The notes under the pieces are model-generated. The model did not search any database and was not told where the DNA came from. It saw nothing but the letters and a program-made list of their open reading frames with translations. Made by a program: the position numbers and the translations under genes. Below, one piece after another: positions 54,001-63,100 of a stretch of 64,000 nt of DNA. Source of the DNA: an uncultured Lachnospiraceae bacterium (lineage in GTDB: Bacteria; Bacillota; Clostridia; Lachnospirales; Lachnospiraceae); contig CANOKL010000011.1 of the NCBI GenBank assembly GCA_947566645.1, positions 1 to 64,000 of the forward strand. Direction: 5' to 3'. Within the stretch, counting starts at the first letter, position 1, and the number at the start of each line of letters is the position of its first letter.

Positions 54001-57000
54001 TTGCACCTTCTCCATATCCTGTATCTTCGTCTGTTACAGTAAGACAGATCTTATAGGTGCCTGGCTTATAAGCTTTCATACTTGCTTTTGCGGTATCTGC
54101 ATCTGCAATGATGGCGCTGCCGCCCTCTGGCTGCTCTGCAACAGTCCAGTTGTATTTTAGCTCATCATTCTGATAATACTTATCAGACGTTGCCTCTCCG
54201 GTCATCCTTGCAACAGTGGTATTGACTTCTTCCTGGGCTGCTGTAACATTCCCTATCACAGGAGCCGTTTTTTCAGGAGCCGCTCCTACATTAATATCCA
54301 GTGTAGATGCACTTTCCTTTTCCCCATCGCTTACAGTAAGCTTAGCTGTATAGGTTCCTTCCTTAGAGCATGTTATGGTTGTATATGGCTTCGCCGGAGA
54401 ACCAAGTGTAACCTTGCCGCCCTCTGGAGCTGTTACTTCCCATTTATAAGATAATGTTCCATTTGGAGCTCCATCATCATAAGCAATGCTTTCAAGTCTG
54501 AATGGAACCACTGCTTTAATTGTATTCTCTGCTCCTTCTGTTTTATCTGTAACAACTGCCTTGGTCTTTACAACCGGAGCCTCATTCGTTCCCTCGCCTT
54601 CGAAAGAAACGGAAACTACTGCTGTCTCCTTCTTAGCAGGAATCAGAACATTTGCCACGCCCTCATGATTCTTTACATAGCACTGTCCTACGTCATCTCC
54701 ATCTAACAAAATACCATAGTATCCATCCTTCAGTCCCGCACCGCTCAGTTTGATTCTTGATAAATGCTCTTCTGTAGAAAGACACTTAAGCGACATCTCA
54801 AATGACGGTCCTGCGCTGTTAATTACAGCCTGTGTACAGGAATCCTGCTCAAGCTCTGCGTATAACTTATCATCAATAATGTTGATTCGCTTGCCAACTC
54901 CGTCAGCCGGCGTAACTGTGTAGCTTGTTCCTTCTTTGGACACAGTGCTTCCATATCCGGTCAGTCCAAAGACTGGATCCGTTACAACGTCAGAACTGAT
55001 TCTTAACAGAGAGCCGTAGAGACCTTCCTCACTCTCTCCCGAGAAATCATTCCAGCCATTATTCATGACACGGGTTCCGCCGTCATTTACATTCATTGCT
55101 CCATGTCCGCCTTTGTACATGGTGTATCTCCAGCTGACACTTCCGATACTCTTATCAGAGATCTGTCCCATATTGACTGCATTGAAGTTCGACAGCTTGG
55201 CCGCATAGTTCACACGCTCTGCCCATGCACTGGAAGCTGTATCCCATCCGTTATCCTGATAACGCAGCCAGTCATCCATGATGGATCCTGCCAGTGATGC
55301 TGTATACTGGAAGTTCCACCAGTGCTCGCCTCCGATGAATACCGGATCTGCATAGTGATACCAGGTAGGCTGGATACCGCGCATTGCACGCGTCTTCCAC
55401 TCTGCCTTTTTCATATTGCTGAGAGCTTTACCGGCATTTTCATCGTCCGGATAATATTCACGAAGCGCCTTAGCCGCTGCATACGCACCCTCTTCACCAG
55501 TGTTGTCATAAGCAAACTCTGAGCCATAAGGATATGCTGCTGTAGACATTCTTGTACCTTTTTCCTGTGCAAAACGCTTCTGCAGTCTGCCGGCCTCATC
55601 TGTCATGCCTTCTTCCTTAAGCGCTTCTATCATGTCAGGCACCTGCTGCTCTCCGTAATATCCGATCGGATAAGAGCTTATCCGGTTTATATAGATTCCG
55701 TATGCTTTTTCCAAATACCATTCAGGAGTCTGACGGTACTCAATCAGATCCGGATACGCCTTCTGAATCCGGTACATATTGAAGAATCCTGTCGCCTCCA
55801 TCATCTCAGAATACGTACGGGTGTACGGTGATGATGTATCACTATAAATGCCCGAAGCTTGCAGATAGTTGGCAACTGTATAGGAATTCTGCGTATTCTT
55901 CATGTAATTATTCCACATGTAATCAACGAGGTACTTTTCAATGGATTCTACCTCTGATGCAACTGGATTCAGATAATTCTTCATTGTCATAAAGTTAATA
56001 TTATCATGGCTCCAGTCATCTCCCCAGTGGTTCAGGGCATTTTTGTCAACAGCCTCTTGTGAAATATACCAGTCCTGGTAATTTCCATAGGTCGGACTCT
56101 TGGGATCATTATCCTGAGTCTTATTCACCATAAAGTCGGCGTGTGTCTCAACAATCTTATCAAGACTTTCAAGTGCATTGAATTCATACTGTGTAAACTT
56201 ATCTACCCATGCATCTCCTACCTTAAGCTTGTAGTTTACACGCACGCTGTTATTTCCAATACATCCAAATTTCAGATTATAGATATGGTGGTTTTCTCCA
56301 TCCACTGTTTTGGTTTCAGGAGAAGATACCGAGTCATTTTTCGCACACTCGCCTGAACGTGAATTATTCACCAGTCCTTCAGTCTGTTCAGGAATATGCT
56401 TTTCATCAAACGGGTCGTTCTCATGCACACACTGAATATCTACACTGTCAACCTTAATCTTCTCATCATCATAGTGAAGATCTAACTTTGTCTCCATGTT
56501 CAGCGCTGTCTGGAATCCAGGCACTGCAATCGCATCAATCATGCCCGACTTATACAGGATTGAGCGCATATTGTTTTCACGCTCTTCCACGGAATCGGAC
56601 GCATTGTTCGCACTCTCAGCACTTTCCTGCGGAGTATTGTCTCCGGCACGGACTGCAGAGAATTTGAATGTATATGTTTTGCTCTTGCCAGGCTCCAGTA
56701 CAAGACTGGTAGCATCCGTATAGTAGCCGCGTCCTGTTTTCTGGATATCTTTGGAATGGATATAGTAAACACTTAATCCCGGCTGCCATCCGCCGCTGTC
56801 ACTGGTCCAGTTTGCAAAAGTATTTCCTGCTCGCTCTCCTCTTACCTGGTTGTTGTTGCCAACCCAGTTATCTACATATTCAATTCTTGCACCACTCTCC
56901 GGAACTGGCGTGAAAAGGATGTAATTCCCCTCGCCGCTGCATCGGATTGCATAGGCGTAGCCGCTGTCTGCACCTGCAAATGTGTGGGCTGTCACACGAT

Positions 57001-57685
57001 CATTGTATACACTTGTCAGACCTGTATATTTATTATTCCATGGCATCGGAAGTCCAACATCGCCGAACTCAATATAATTATTTCCTGTGTTCTGAAGTGT
57101 AATATTCCACAATAAGGATCCGTCCTCTGTATCCATATTGTAATTGGATGTCACGTTAAAGCCCTTCATCGAACGCTGCGTTCCGGCGTCGCCTTCTACT
57201 CCCTTGAACGTAACCTCGACTTCTTTATCACTTACTTTATTTTTCGTGATGTAAGGGTTGTCTTCTTTTATTTCAGAAGCAGTCTTTGATCCTCCTGCTG
57301 CCAGCGTCTTATTGGTATCTACTTCAACGAACCCCTTCCTGCCTTCCGGAAATTTTCCGTCTTCACTGGTACGGTAGGAGAAGATCATCTCGCCCATCCA
57401 CTGGTGTGCCTCATTATTCTGAGGGCTTGTATCATTTGGTAATACAAAGTTTACATCATTGTTCTGACCGTTCTTCCGGTTATTCACAATGTTCATTGTG
57501 GAAATCTGGCCCAAATCCCCAATTTCAATGCTAAGGCTTCCGTTGGATATCGCTGTCCCTGTCTTTTCCTCTGGCTCTTCCGCTTTTACAGTACCTTCAA
57601 AAATACCGCTCATCAGCGAAATGGTCATAACTGCAGAGAGACTTAAGGCGATTCCCCTCTTAAGCGAATGTCTTATTTTCTGCAT
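50522..57685 (-). CDS. Giant secreted multidomain protein (DUF5695-like, F5/8 type C, FIVAR, Ig-like)
   Basis: 2387 residues. Signal peptide 1-36 (ends GTVKAEE). About 40-1000: a DUF5695-like region with many Trp/Tyr carbohydrate-enzyme features (HWWNFQYTASLAGSIMDDWL). Then two PKD/Ig-like segments (about 1040-1230), a Big_4-like piece, an F5/8 type C carbohydrate-binding domain, FIVAR helices, a second F5/8 type C, Big_3 repeats (each containing VSGY and TVTVT), further FIVAR helices, and two Lys-rich Big_2 repeats at the C-terminus (2213-2387) that may bind the cell wall. No LPXTG motif. It probably acts on host or plant glycans outside the cell. It follows the solute-binding lipoprotein gene by 139 bp on the same strand. 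Confidence 0.85.
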   Translation of the reverse strand: MQKIRHSLKRGIALSLSAVMTISLMSGIFEGTVKAEEPEEKTGTAISNGSLSIEIGDLGQISTMNIVNNRKNGQNNDVNFVLPNDTSPQNNEAHQWMGEMIFSYRTSEDGKFPEGRKGFVEVDTNKTLAAGGSKTASEIKEDNPYITKNKVSDKEVEVTFKGVEGDAGTQRSMKGFNVTSNYNMDTEDGSLLWNITLQNTGNNYIEFGDVGLPMPWNNKYTGLTSVYNDRVTAHTFAGADSGYAYAIRCSGEGNYILFTPVPESGARIEYVDNWVGNNNQVRGERAGNTFANWTSDSGGWQPGLSVYYIHSKDIQKTGRGYYTDATSLVLEPGKSKTYTFKFSAVRAGDNTPQESAESANNASDSVEERENNMRSILYKSGMIDAIAVPGFQTALNMETKLDLHYDDEKIKVDSVDIQCVHENDPFDEKHIPEQTEGLVNNSRSGECAKNDSVSSPETKTVDGENHHIYNLKFGCIGNNSVRVNYKLKVGDAWVDKFTQYEFNALESLDKIVETHADFMVNKTQDNDPKSPTYGNYQDWYISQEAVDKNALNHWGDDWSHDNINFMTMKNYLNPVASEVESIEKYLVDYMWNNYMKNTQNSYTVANYLQASGIYSDTSSPYTRTYSEMMEATGFFNMYRIQKAYPDLIEYRQTPEWYLEKAYGIYINRISSYPIGYYGEQQVPDMIEALKEEGMTDEAGRLQKRFAQEKGTRMSTAAYPYGSEFAYDNTGEEGAYAAAKALREYYPDDENAGKALSNMKKAEWKTRAMRGIQPTWYHYADPVFIGGEHWWNFQYTASLAGSIMDDWLRYQDNGWDTASSAWAERVNYAAKLSNFNAVNMGQISDKSIGSVSWRYTMYKGGHGAMNVNDGGTRVMNNGWNDFSGESEEGLYGSLLRISSDVVTDPVFGLTGYGSTVSKEGTSYTVTPADGVGKRINIIDDKLYAELEQDSCTQAVINSAGPSFEMSLKCLSTEEHLSRIKLSGAGLKDGYYGILLDGDDVGQCYVKNHEGVANVLIPAKKETAVVSVSFEGEGTNEAPVVKTKAVVTDKTEGAENTIKAVVPFRLESIAYDDGAPNGTLSYKWEVTAPEGGKVTLGSPAKPYTTITCSKEGTYTAKLTVSDGEKESASTLDINVGAAPEKTAPVIGNVTAAQEEVNTTVARMTGEATSDKYYQNDELKYNWTVAEQPEGGSAIIADADTAKASMKAYKPGTYKICLTVTDEDTGYGEGAKSSQKDIVIEMTGKVDGVERTGTVLTSTGVAPELPETMDVIHPDGTIQNSEVAWSEIDASSYAQEGSFEVAGTVPETEIKTAVNVQVVAGSARNMAIEAIPTAIIDTPQDLGGVAGLNDGYEPESSNDKSHGVWHNWLGDQSGPAWVQYTWEEPVVIYQSDAYYFTDGNFVPKTVKYEYLDEDGETWRSMVNVKGCGTELNKYNTTTFEPVSTKAVRMTMTPKTLGCGVIEWKVFGYGKGADKMELRRQINQANSINIGIFAEEAKDMLETALAEAQAVFENKEATQEEVDQAAEKLAKVIVTLPTTDNNLAYTAKVTTSYVSGWESLAAANDGRLTGTSFNPPGPRYGSWGHASEFETITYTWENKVRLNGADIYFWYDGENETNGGINFPESYSYEYLDDNGEWKEVENPSSYEPKKDSYSLTTFSEIETTAIRVKMNKIQTIIEDGEEVDMSGCGVGIQEWKVYDASAGGRATEVKVSKAPLKTEYIRGEKLDTTGLELEVTYADNSVKTFTNNYKVSGYDRKKLGEQTVTVTFADITTEFKVTVKEDKVDKTALSAKITQAMRLTASDYTQKSYAALQKALQEAKAVYDDKEAVQDEVTGAEEALTAAIEKLVERKPVSIGFKTEPTQTTYLAGEPIHNSTFELEAVYADESTEVITEGFEVSGYNAEQLGKQTVTVTYKEQSVQFEVTVEEAQKLENEESKVSVLAAQIEEGVKLLVEKAASGDEQVAEMLGAIAEKIKEALGVTEGVEVTEANSSVLDIKLVKGEADEEVQPESEVVVSIPKPEGYSNNLKLFHNHQDGLKEISFTLKEEKELVFRTDGFSHFTVVDLGEPAAKPDKSGLEAAISAAEQLNAKDYTAEAWDAFVRKLWEAIELSKDETADQAAIDGMISELKAACEEVDKNPDKTELNSVISAAKALKKEDYTPTAWAVFEKALKDAEAVCNNPEATKSQTAAAVAALKKAIEDVKKSPAQKPVETAKVKVKKISISGLSKKIAAGKKVKLTAKVSPSNASNKAVTWKSSNKKVATVTSKGVVTMKKKSGGRSVTITATAKDGSKVKATYKIKSMKGKVTKVTISGKKTVKAGKTLKLTGKVKATKNANKKLKWTSSNKKYATVTSSGKVKALKAGKGKRVKITAMATDGTGKKKTVTIKITK

Positions 57686-57733
57686 AACATGTAATTCCTT
57701 TCTGTAAAATATGACGTTAATATTACCTCTTCT

Positions 57734-57813
57734 ATATCCACAGGTTATCCCTCAAATCATTCCTCACCAAAGTGACGGCGTCTTACCTCACGCCTGGGAC
57801 TCCCCGTGGATAT
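57734..57813 (-). other. Stem-loop between lipoprotein and giant protein genes
   Basis: ATATCCAC (57734-57741) pairs with GTGGATAT (57806-57813), enclosing a smaller GGCGT/ACGCC hairpin. There is no T run, so it is more likely an RNA-processing or stability element setting unequal expression of the two genes than a full terminator. Confidence 0.45.
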
Positions 57814-57824
57814 TTGCTTTTGGA

Positions 57825-59198
57825 TTACTCACCAAATTCGTTCTTCAGAGTCTGCTGAGATTCCTCCAGTGCTTCCTTCACGTCCATTCCGTTTTCATAA
57901 ATGTTGTTCAGTGTTACATTACAGAACTCATTGTTGATAGACGGGAATTTCTCACTTGTCAGTGAATCAAGCGCCATAATACCATCCTGGATCTCAAGCA
58001 GTGTGTCAAACGGATAGGTGTTGAAGAATTTTACAAACTGGTTGTCCGGATTCTGTGTCAGCTCTGTATCAGTCCATACTGCTGTATTAACCGGGTCAAA
58101 GCCTAATACATTCCATACTTCCTCATTTGCTCCCTCAGACAGCTTGATGTATGCAAATACTTCTGCTGCAAGGTCTGCGTTCTCGCTGCTTGCTACAACT
58201 GCAGTACCAGTACCGCCGCCACCGATGGACTTCACTTCATCGCCTTCATTCCATACCGGTGTCGGAGCGATTGCTACTTTTCCGGAAAGGTCTGTCATGT
58301 AGCTTGTGAATCTGGATGTCTGCCAGAAAGGCATAATCTGTACTGCGTAATCCCCGTTGTTGTAGGACGGATATGCTTCCTCATTATCCGGCTGTCCTCC
58401 CGGTACGGTTGCGAATGCGCCTGTATCCTGCATTCCCTTGATGTACTCAAGAACTTCTACCATCTTGTCATTGGTGATATCAATGTTGCCGTCAGCATCC
58501 AGATAATCTCCGCCCTTCTGTCTTAACATCAGGTTGATCATCCACTGTGCCGTTGTCTCCACGCATGCGAAGGTCTTTCCGGTCTTCTCATGGTATTTTA
58601 CTCCTGCTTCCTTGAAGTCATCCCATGTCTTGATGGTCGTATAGTCTACTTCTGCTTCCTTAAGCGCCTCTGTGTTATAGAATGCAACCATAGCTCCTAC
58701 GTGTGTCGGGAATCCATAATAAGCACCGTCTTTTCCGTAGATCTTAAGACGGGACTCAATGATGTTGCTAAGATACGGCTCAATCTGAGGTGTCAGATCC
58801 TTAAGGCCGATCTGTCCTGTCATGAATGCCGGGAACTTACCAAGCTCAATGTCTACAACATCCGGCGCACCTTCCCCGGATTCCAGGGCCAGTGACAGCT
58901 TGTTGTGCATGTCGTCATACTGCATGTTGCTAAGCACCAGCTTTACCTTCTTGTCTGGATGCTCCTCATTCCATCTCTCCGCCATGTCTGTGTAGAACTG
59001 CTGATGAAGCTCGATGAATGTCCACACTTCAAGCTCTGTGGCTTCACCCTCCACTTCCATCTCATTCTTTCCGGCTGAACCAGAGCCCGAATCTTTCGAA
59101 TCATCCGAGCCCCCTCCCTCACTTCCGGCACTGCAGCCAAGCAGCATGGATGCTGTCATGGCAACGCACAGAAATGCTGCTACCAGTTTCTTTTTCAT
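57825..59198 (-). CDS. Sugar ABC transporter solute-binding lipoprotein (family 1)
   Basis: 457 residues with a lipobox MLLGC (Cys-22) and a Gly/Ser/acidic linker, then a type-1 extracellular binding fold (MalE/SBP_bac_8 like): VWTFIELHQQFYTDMAERWN, YYGFPTHVGAMVAFYNTEAL and SIGGGGTGTAVVASSENADL are typical. It would catch an oligosaccharide for a CUT1 importer. No permease genes accompany it, unlike most CUT1 loci, so it may share permeases encoded elsewhere. AAGGAGG precedes the ATG. Promoter and operators are at 59453-59520. Confidence 0.9.
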   Translation of the reverse strand: MKKKLVAAFLCVAMTASMLLGCSAGSEGGGSDDSKDSGSGSAGKNEMEVEGEATELEVWTFIELHQQFYTDMAERWNEEHPDKKVKLVLSNMQYDDMHNKLSLALESGEGAPDVVDIELGKFPAFMTGQIGLKDLTPQIEPYLSNIIESRLKIYGKDGAYYGFPTHVGAMVAFYNTEALKEAEVDYTTIKTWDDFKEAGVKYHEKTGKTFACVETTAQWMINLMLRQKGGDYLDADGNIDITNDKMVEVLEYIKGMQDTGAFATVPGGQPDNEEAYPSYNNGDYAVQIMPFWQTSRFTSYMTDLSGKVAIAPTPVWNEGDEVKSIGGGGTGTAVVASSENADLAAEVFAYIKLSEGANEEVWNVLGFDPVNTAVWTDTELTQNPDNQFVKFFNTYPFDTLLEIQDGIMALDSLTSEKFPSINNEFCNVTLNNIYENGMDVKEALEESQQTLKNEFGE

Positions 59199-59452
59199 GT
59201 TGTGTCCTCCTTTTTTTGGTTTAATTTATCTTTCAAGGGGATTCCCCCTGTAAGATCTCAATCAACTTAATCGTTTTAACTGCAAGATGCAAAAACCCTT
59301 TCCCAGAAGCAGCCTCCGAATAACATTCCTTACTCATCACCTCCGGGAAGCGGTTCCGGCACCTCTGAATTACTGTTTTCAGAATCAATCGTCTTGCGAA
59401 CACAGACCTCTTTTTAATAATGCTTGTTTTTTCTGAATTTTTGTATAAGTAC

Positions 59453-59481
59453 TTTATAGCACCAACTACGCACAATTGCAA
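59453..59481 (-). promoter_or_regulatory. Promoter of the solute-binding protein gene
   Basis: Minus-strand TTGCAA (59476-59481), 17-bp spacer and TATAAA (59453-59458) with an extended TGC. The leader to the ATG at 59198 is about 250 nt; I recognise no riboswitch in it. Confidence 0.7.
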
Positions 59482-59488
59482 GTAGAAC

Positions 59489-59500
59489 TTAAACGTTTAA
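59489..59500. promoter_or_regulatory. LacI-type operator-like palindrome
   Basis: TTAAACGTTTAA, a perfect palindrome with central CG, as in LacI-family operators. It lies just upstream of the -35 box of the solute-binding gene. Confidence 0.55.
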
Positions 59501-59501
59501 T

Positions 59502-59520
59502 TTTGTGCATATTGCACAAA
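59502..59520. promoter_or_regulatory. Second operator-like palindrome
   Basis: TTTGTGCA-TAT-TGCACAAA, a perfect 8-bp inverted pair 2 bp from the TTAAACGTTTAA site. The two may be bound by one or two regulators, upstream of the promoter. Confidence 0.55.
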
Positions 59521-59582
59521 GTTCGCATAGAATAGGCATTTCAGCCGCTTAATCAGGCCATCAAATTCCTTATTTTCTACCA

Positions 59583-59624
59583 AATTTGGGACGGGGCATT
59601 TTTAAAAATGCCCCGTCCCAAATT
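59583..59624. repeat. GGGGACGGGG palindrome, copy 6 (GGG form)
   Basis: 42-bp perfect palindrome (AATTTGGGACGGGGCATTTT and complement), 6 bp after the stop of the FIVAR protein gene. Here the arm begins TGGGAC rather than GGGGAC on both sides. Confidence 0.9.
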
Positions 59625-59630
59625 CAAATT

Positions 59631-60158
59631 CTACTTTGTAATTTTAATTACTACTGTCTTTTTCTTGCCGCTTCCGTCTGTGGCCATTGCAGTAATTTTT
59701 ACTCTTTTGCCCTTGCCTGCTTTTAAGGCTTTTACTTTTCCGCTGTTGGTTACTGTCGCGTATTTCTTGTTGCTGCTGGTCCATTTCAGCTTCTTGTTAG
59801 CACTCTTTGTTGCTTTCACTTTGCCTGTCAGCTTCAGGGTCTTGCCTGCTTTTACGGTCTTCTTGCCGGAGATGGTTACTTTCGTTACTTTGCCCTTCAT
59901 GGATTTGATCTTGTAAGTTGCTTTCACTTTGCTTCCATCTTTGGCTGTTGCAGTAATGGTTACTGACCTGCCGCCGGATTTCTTCTTCATGGTAACAACG
60001 CCCTTGCTGTTAACGGTTGCCACCTTTTTGTTGCTGGATTTCCATGTTACGCCTTTGTTTGACGCATTAGACGGGGAAATCTTAGCAGTAAGTTTTACTT
60101 TCTTTCCTGCTGCAATCTTTTTTGACAGACCGGAAATGCTAATCTTTTTCACCTTGAC
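59631..60158 (-). repeat. Lys-rich Big_2 tail module, copy B
   Basis: 175-codon end of the FIVAR protein, matching copy A at 50522-51049 at 168 of 175 residues by eye. The FIVAR domain before it is clearly less conserved between the two proteins. Confidence 0.85.
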
Positions 60159-63100
60159 TACTACTGGCTGCGGAGTCTTCTTTGCAGGATTCTTTTTCAC
60201 TTCCTCTATCGCCTTTTTCAGCAATGCTGCTGCCTCCGCTGTCTGTTCCTTTGTAGCCTTCGGATTATTAAAGACTGCCTCTGCATCTGCCAGGGCTTTT
60301 TGGAAGACTGCCCACGCCTCCGGAGTATAGTCATCCTTCTTAAGGGCCTTTGCTGCACTTAATGCAGCATTTAATTCCGTCCTGCCCGGGTCAGTTTCTA
60401 CCAGGTTCCGAAGCGCCTCGCTAAGTTCAAAGGTTGCATCATCCACTTCTTTCTGAACTGCGTCTGCATTCCCTTCTACTTCCTTTGCTTTCGCAAGTGC
60501 GGTCTGCATTGCCGCCCAGCTTTCTTTTGTGTAATCCGTTTCTTTTCTTTCATTTGCACGGTTAATCGCATCCCTGAGGCCTGCCTTGTCTACTCTTACC
60601 AGTGCTGCAAGTGCGTCCCTGAGCGCTGCTGTTGCTGCATTGACTTCCTCCTGGGTGACTGTCTCGCTTTCCATTGCCTGGTTAGCTGTCTTAAGTGCTT
60701 CCTGCATTGCTTTCCAGCTTGACGCTGTATGGTCACTTTCTTTCAGTTCCTTTGTACGGTCAATCGCTGCTTTTAATGCATTCTTATTCACTACTTCTTT
60801 CAGATTACGGAGAGCCTCGCTGAGCTCAAAGGTTGCATCATCCACTTCCTTCTGAAGTGCGTCTGCGTTCTCTGCTACTTCCACTGCTTTCGCAAGTGCT
60901 GTCTGCATTGCTGCCCAGCTTTCTTTTGTGTAATCTGCTTCTGTTCTTTCATTTGCACGGTTAATCGCATCCCGAAGGCCTGCCTTGTCTACTCTTACCA
61001 GTGCTGCAAGTGCATCCCTGAGCGCTGCTGTTGCTGCATTGACTTCCTCCTGGGTAACGGTTTCGCTTTCTGCTGCTTCAACAGCCGTTTTTAATACCTC
61101 CTGCAATGCTTTCCAGCTTGCCGCTGTATGATCGCTTTCCTTCAGGTCTTTTGTACGGTCGATCGCTGCATTTAATGCGTTCTTATTGATGGTTCCTTCC
61201 GGATCCAGCGCCCTTAGAGCCTCGCTGAGTTCATAAGTTGCATCATCTACTTCCTTCTGAACTGCATCCGCATTCTCTGCCACTTCCACTGCTTTCGCAA
61301 GGGCCTCCTGCATTGCTACCCACTCATCCGGTTTATCCGGGTAATCCTCTTCCTTTCTTTCGTTTGCACGGTCAATTGCTGCCTGCAGACCTGTCTTGTC
61401 TACTCTTACCAGCGCTTCCAGTGCTTCCCTGAGCGCTGCTGTCGCTGCATTGACTTCCTCCTGAGTTACAGTCTCACTCTCCATTGCCTCATTAGCTGTC
61501 TTAAGTGCTTCCTGCATTGCTTTCCAGCTTGTAGCTGTGTGGTCTGTTTCTTTCAGGTCTTTTGTCCGGTCAATCGCTGCCTTCAAAGCATTCTTATTCA
61601 CTACTGCTTTCAGATTACGAAGTGCCTCGCTAAGTTCATAGGTTGCCTCATCCACTTCCTTCTGTACGGCATCTGCATTCGCTTCTACTTCCCTTGCTTT
61701 TGCAAGTGCAGTCTGCATTGCTGCCCAGCTTTCCTTTGTGTAATCCGCTTCGTTTCTTTCATTTGCACGGTCAATCGCATCCCTAAGGCCTGCCTTGTCT
61801 ACTCTTACCAGTGCTGCAAGCGCATCTCTGAGTGCTTCTGTTGCCTCATTGACTTCTCTCTGAGTAGCTGTTTCGTCTCTCATTACCTGATTTGCCGTCG
61901 TAAGCGCTGTCCGCATGACATCCCAGCTTGCTGCCGTATAATCAGTTTCTTTCAACTCTTTTGTCCGGTCAATGGCTGCGCTTAATGCATTCTTATTAAC
62001 CACCTCTTCTGGTGCTTTCACTAGCTGGTCTATTGCCTTATACAGACGGTCTGTACTCTCGTCAACCTGCTCCTGTGATGCATCTGCTGATGCAAGGACT
62101 TCTTTTACCTGATTCAAAACTTTTTCAAGCTCTGCCAGGCTTTCTGCTGTATAATCCTCCTTTACAATCCGGCCGGCATCCGCGATAGCGGCCTCTAATT
62201 CCACCTTATTTACTGTCTTAACAGGTTTCTTTTCCAGTCCGTTGACTGCCTCTGACAGTGCTGCAAGCTGACCGCTGATCTCTTCTTGTGTTGCATCCTC
62301 TTTTGCCGCAATCTGCTTTGCCGTATTGATTGCTGCTGCAAGGGCATCCTTCGTTTCCTGTGTATAAAGGTCTGATGCCGCCTCTTCTTCAACTAATGTT
62401 ATGAGTTGCTGTAAAACGACTTTTTGGTCACCTGCCGCCGGCATCAGGGCGCTGATTGCTGCTTTCAGAACTCTAACCTGTCTGTCAATCTCACTCTGTG
62501 ATACAGCTCCTCCGTCCTTTGCCATTTCCTTTGCAGCATTGAATGCTTCTTCAAATCTTGCACGGCTGTCCGCTGTATACTGCTCCAGATTCGTGATCTT
62601 CTCCGCCTCTGCAATTGCCGCTGTTAATTTGGTTTTATCAAGCTCTGCTACAGAGATTCCATTCACCTTCCACTCAATCACTCCGACATAGTTAGCAGCG
62701 CTGCCCTCTGCCGCTGTCTGCGGCTCCATTGTCATACGCAGGCCTGTAGTCTGGATATTTCCAAGAGTGGTTGTGTTATACTTGTCACTCTCACAGCCTT
62801 TTCCTTCTGCATTCGGAACCTCTGCCCATCCGCCTTCGGAAGTCTTATATTCGAATTTAACAGATTTCGGCATCTTAATGCTTTCCGTCTCATTTGAATA
62901 ATAGTATGCTTCTGTGCTGCTTAGAATCCGTGGGTCGCTCCAGCTATAGGATACCCATCCGTCCCCGGCTGCACGAACAGTTCCGCCTGCATCCTGGCTT
63001 TCTTTGTTGTGCCATACTCCATTTGCATTATCTGTTGAGTCTGCTGGCTCTTTTCCATCATTCAGTGCAGCAAGATCTGATGTGTTTCCACTGGCTTCTG

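Noticed and set aside
59199-59452. Riboswitch in the long leader of the solute-binding protein gene
   Set aside because: I could not recognise any known aptamer core or a terminator/antiterminator pair.
10054-59624. The repeated palindrome as a CRISPR array
   Set aside because: The copies are dispersed kilobases apart, with no regular spacers and no cas genes.
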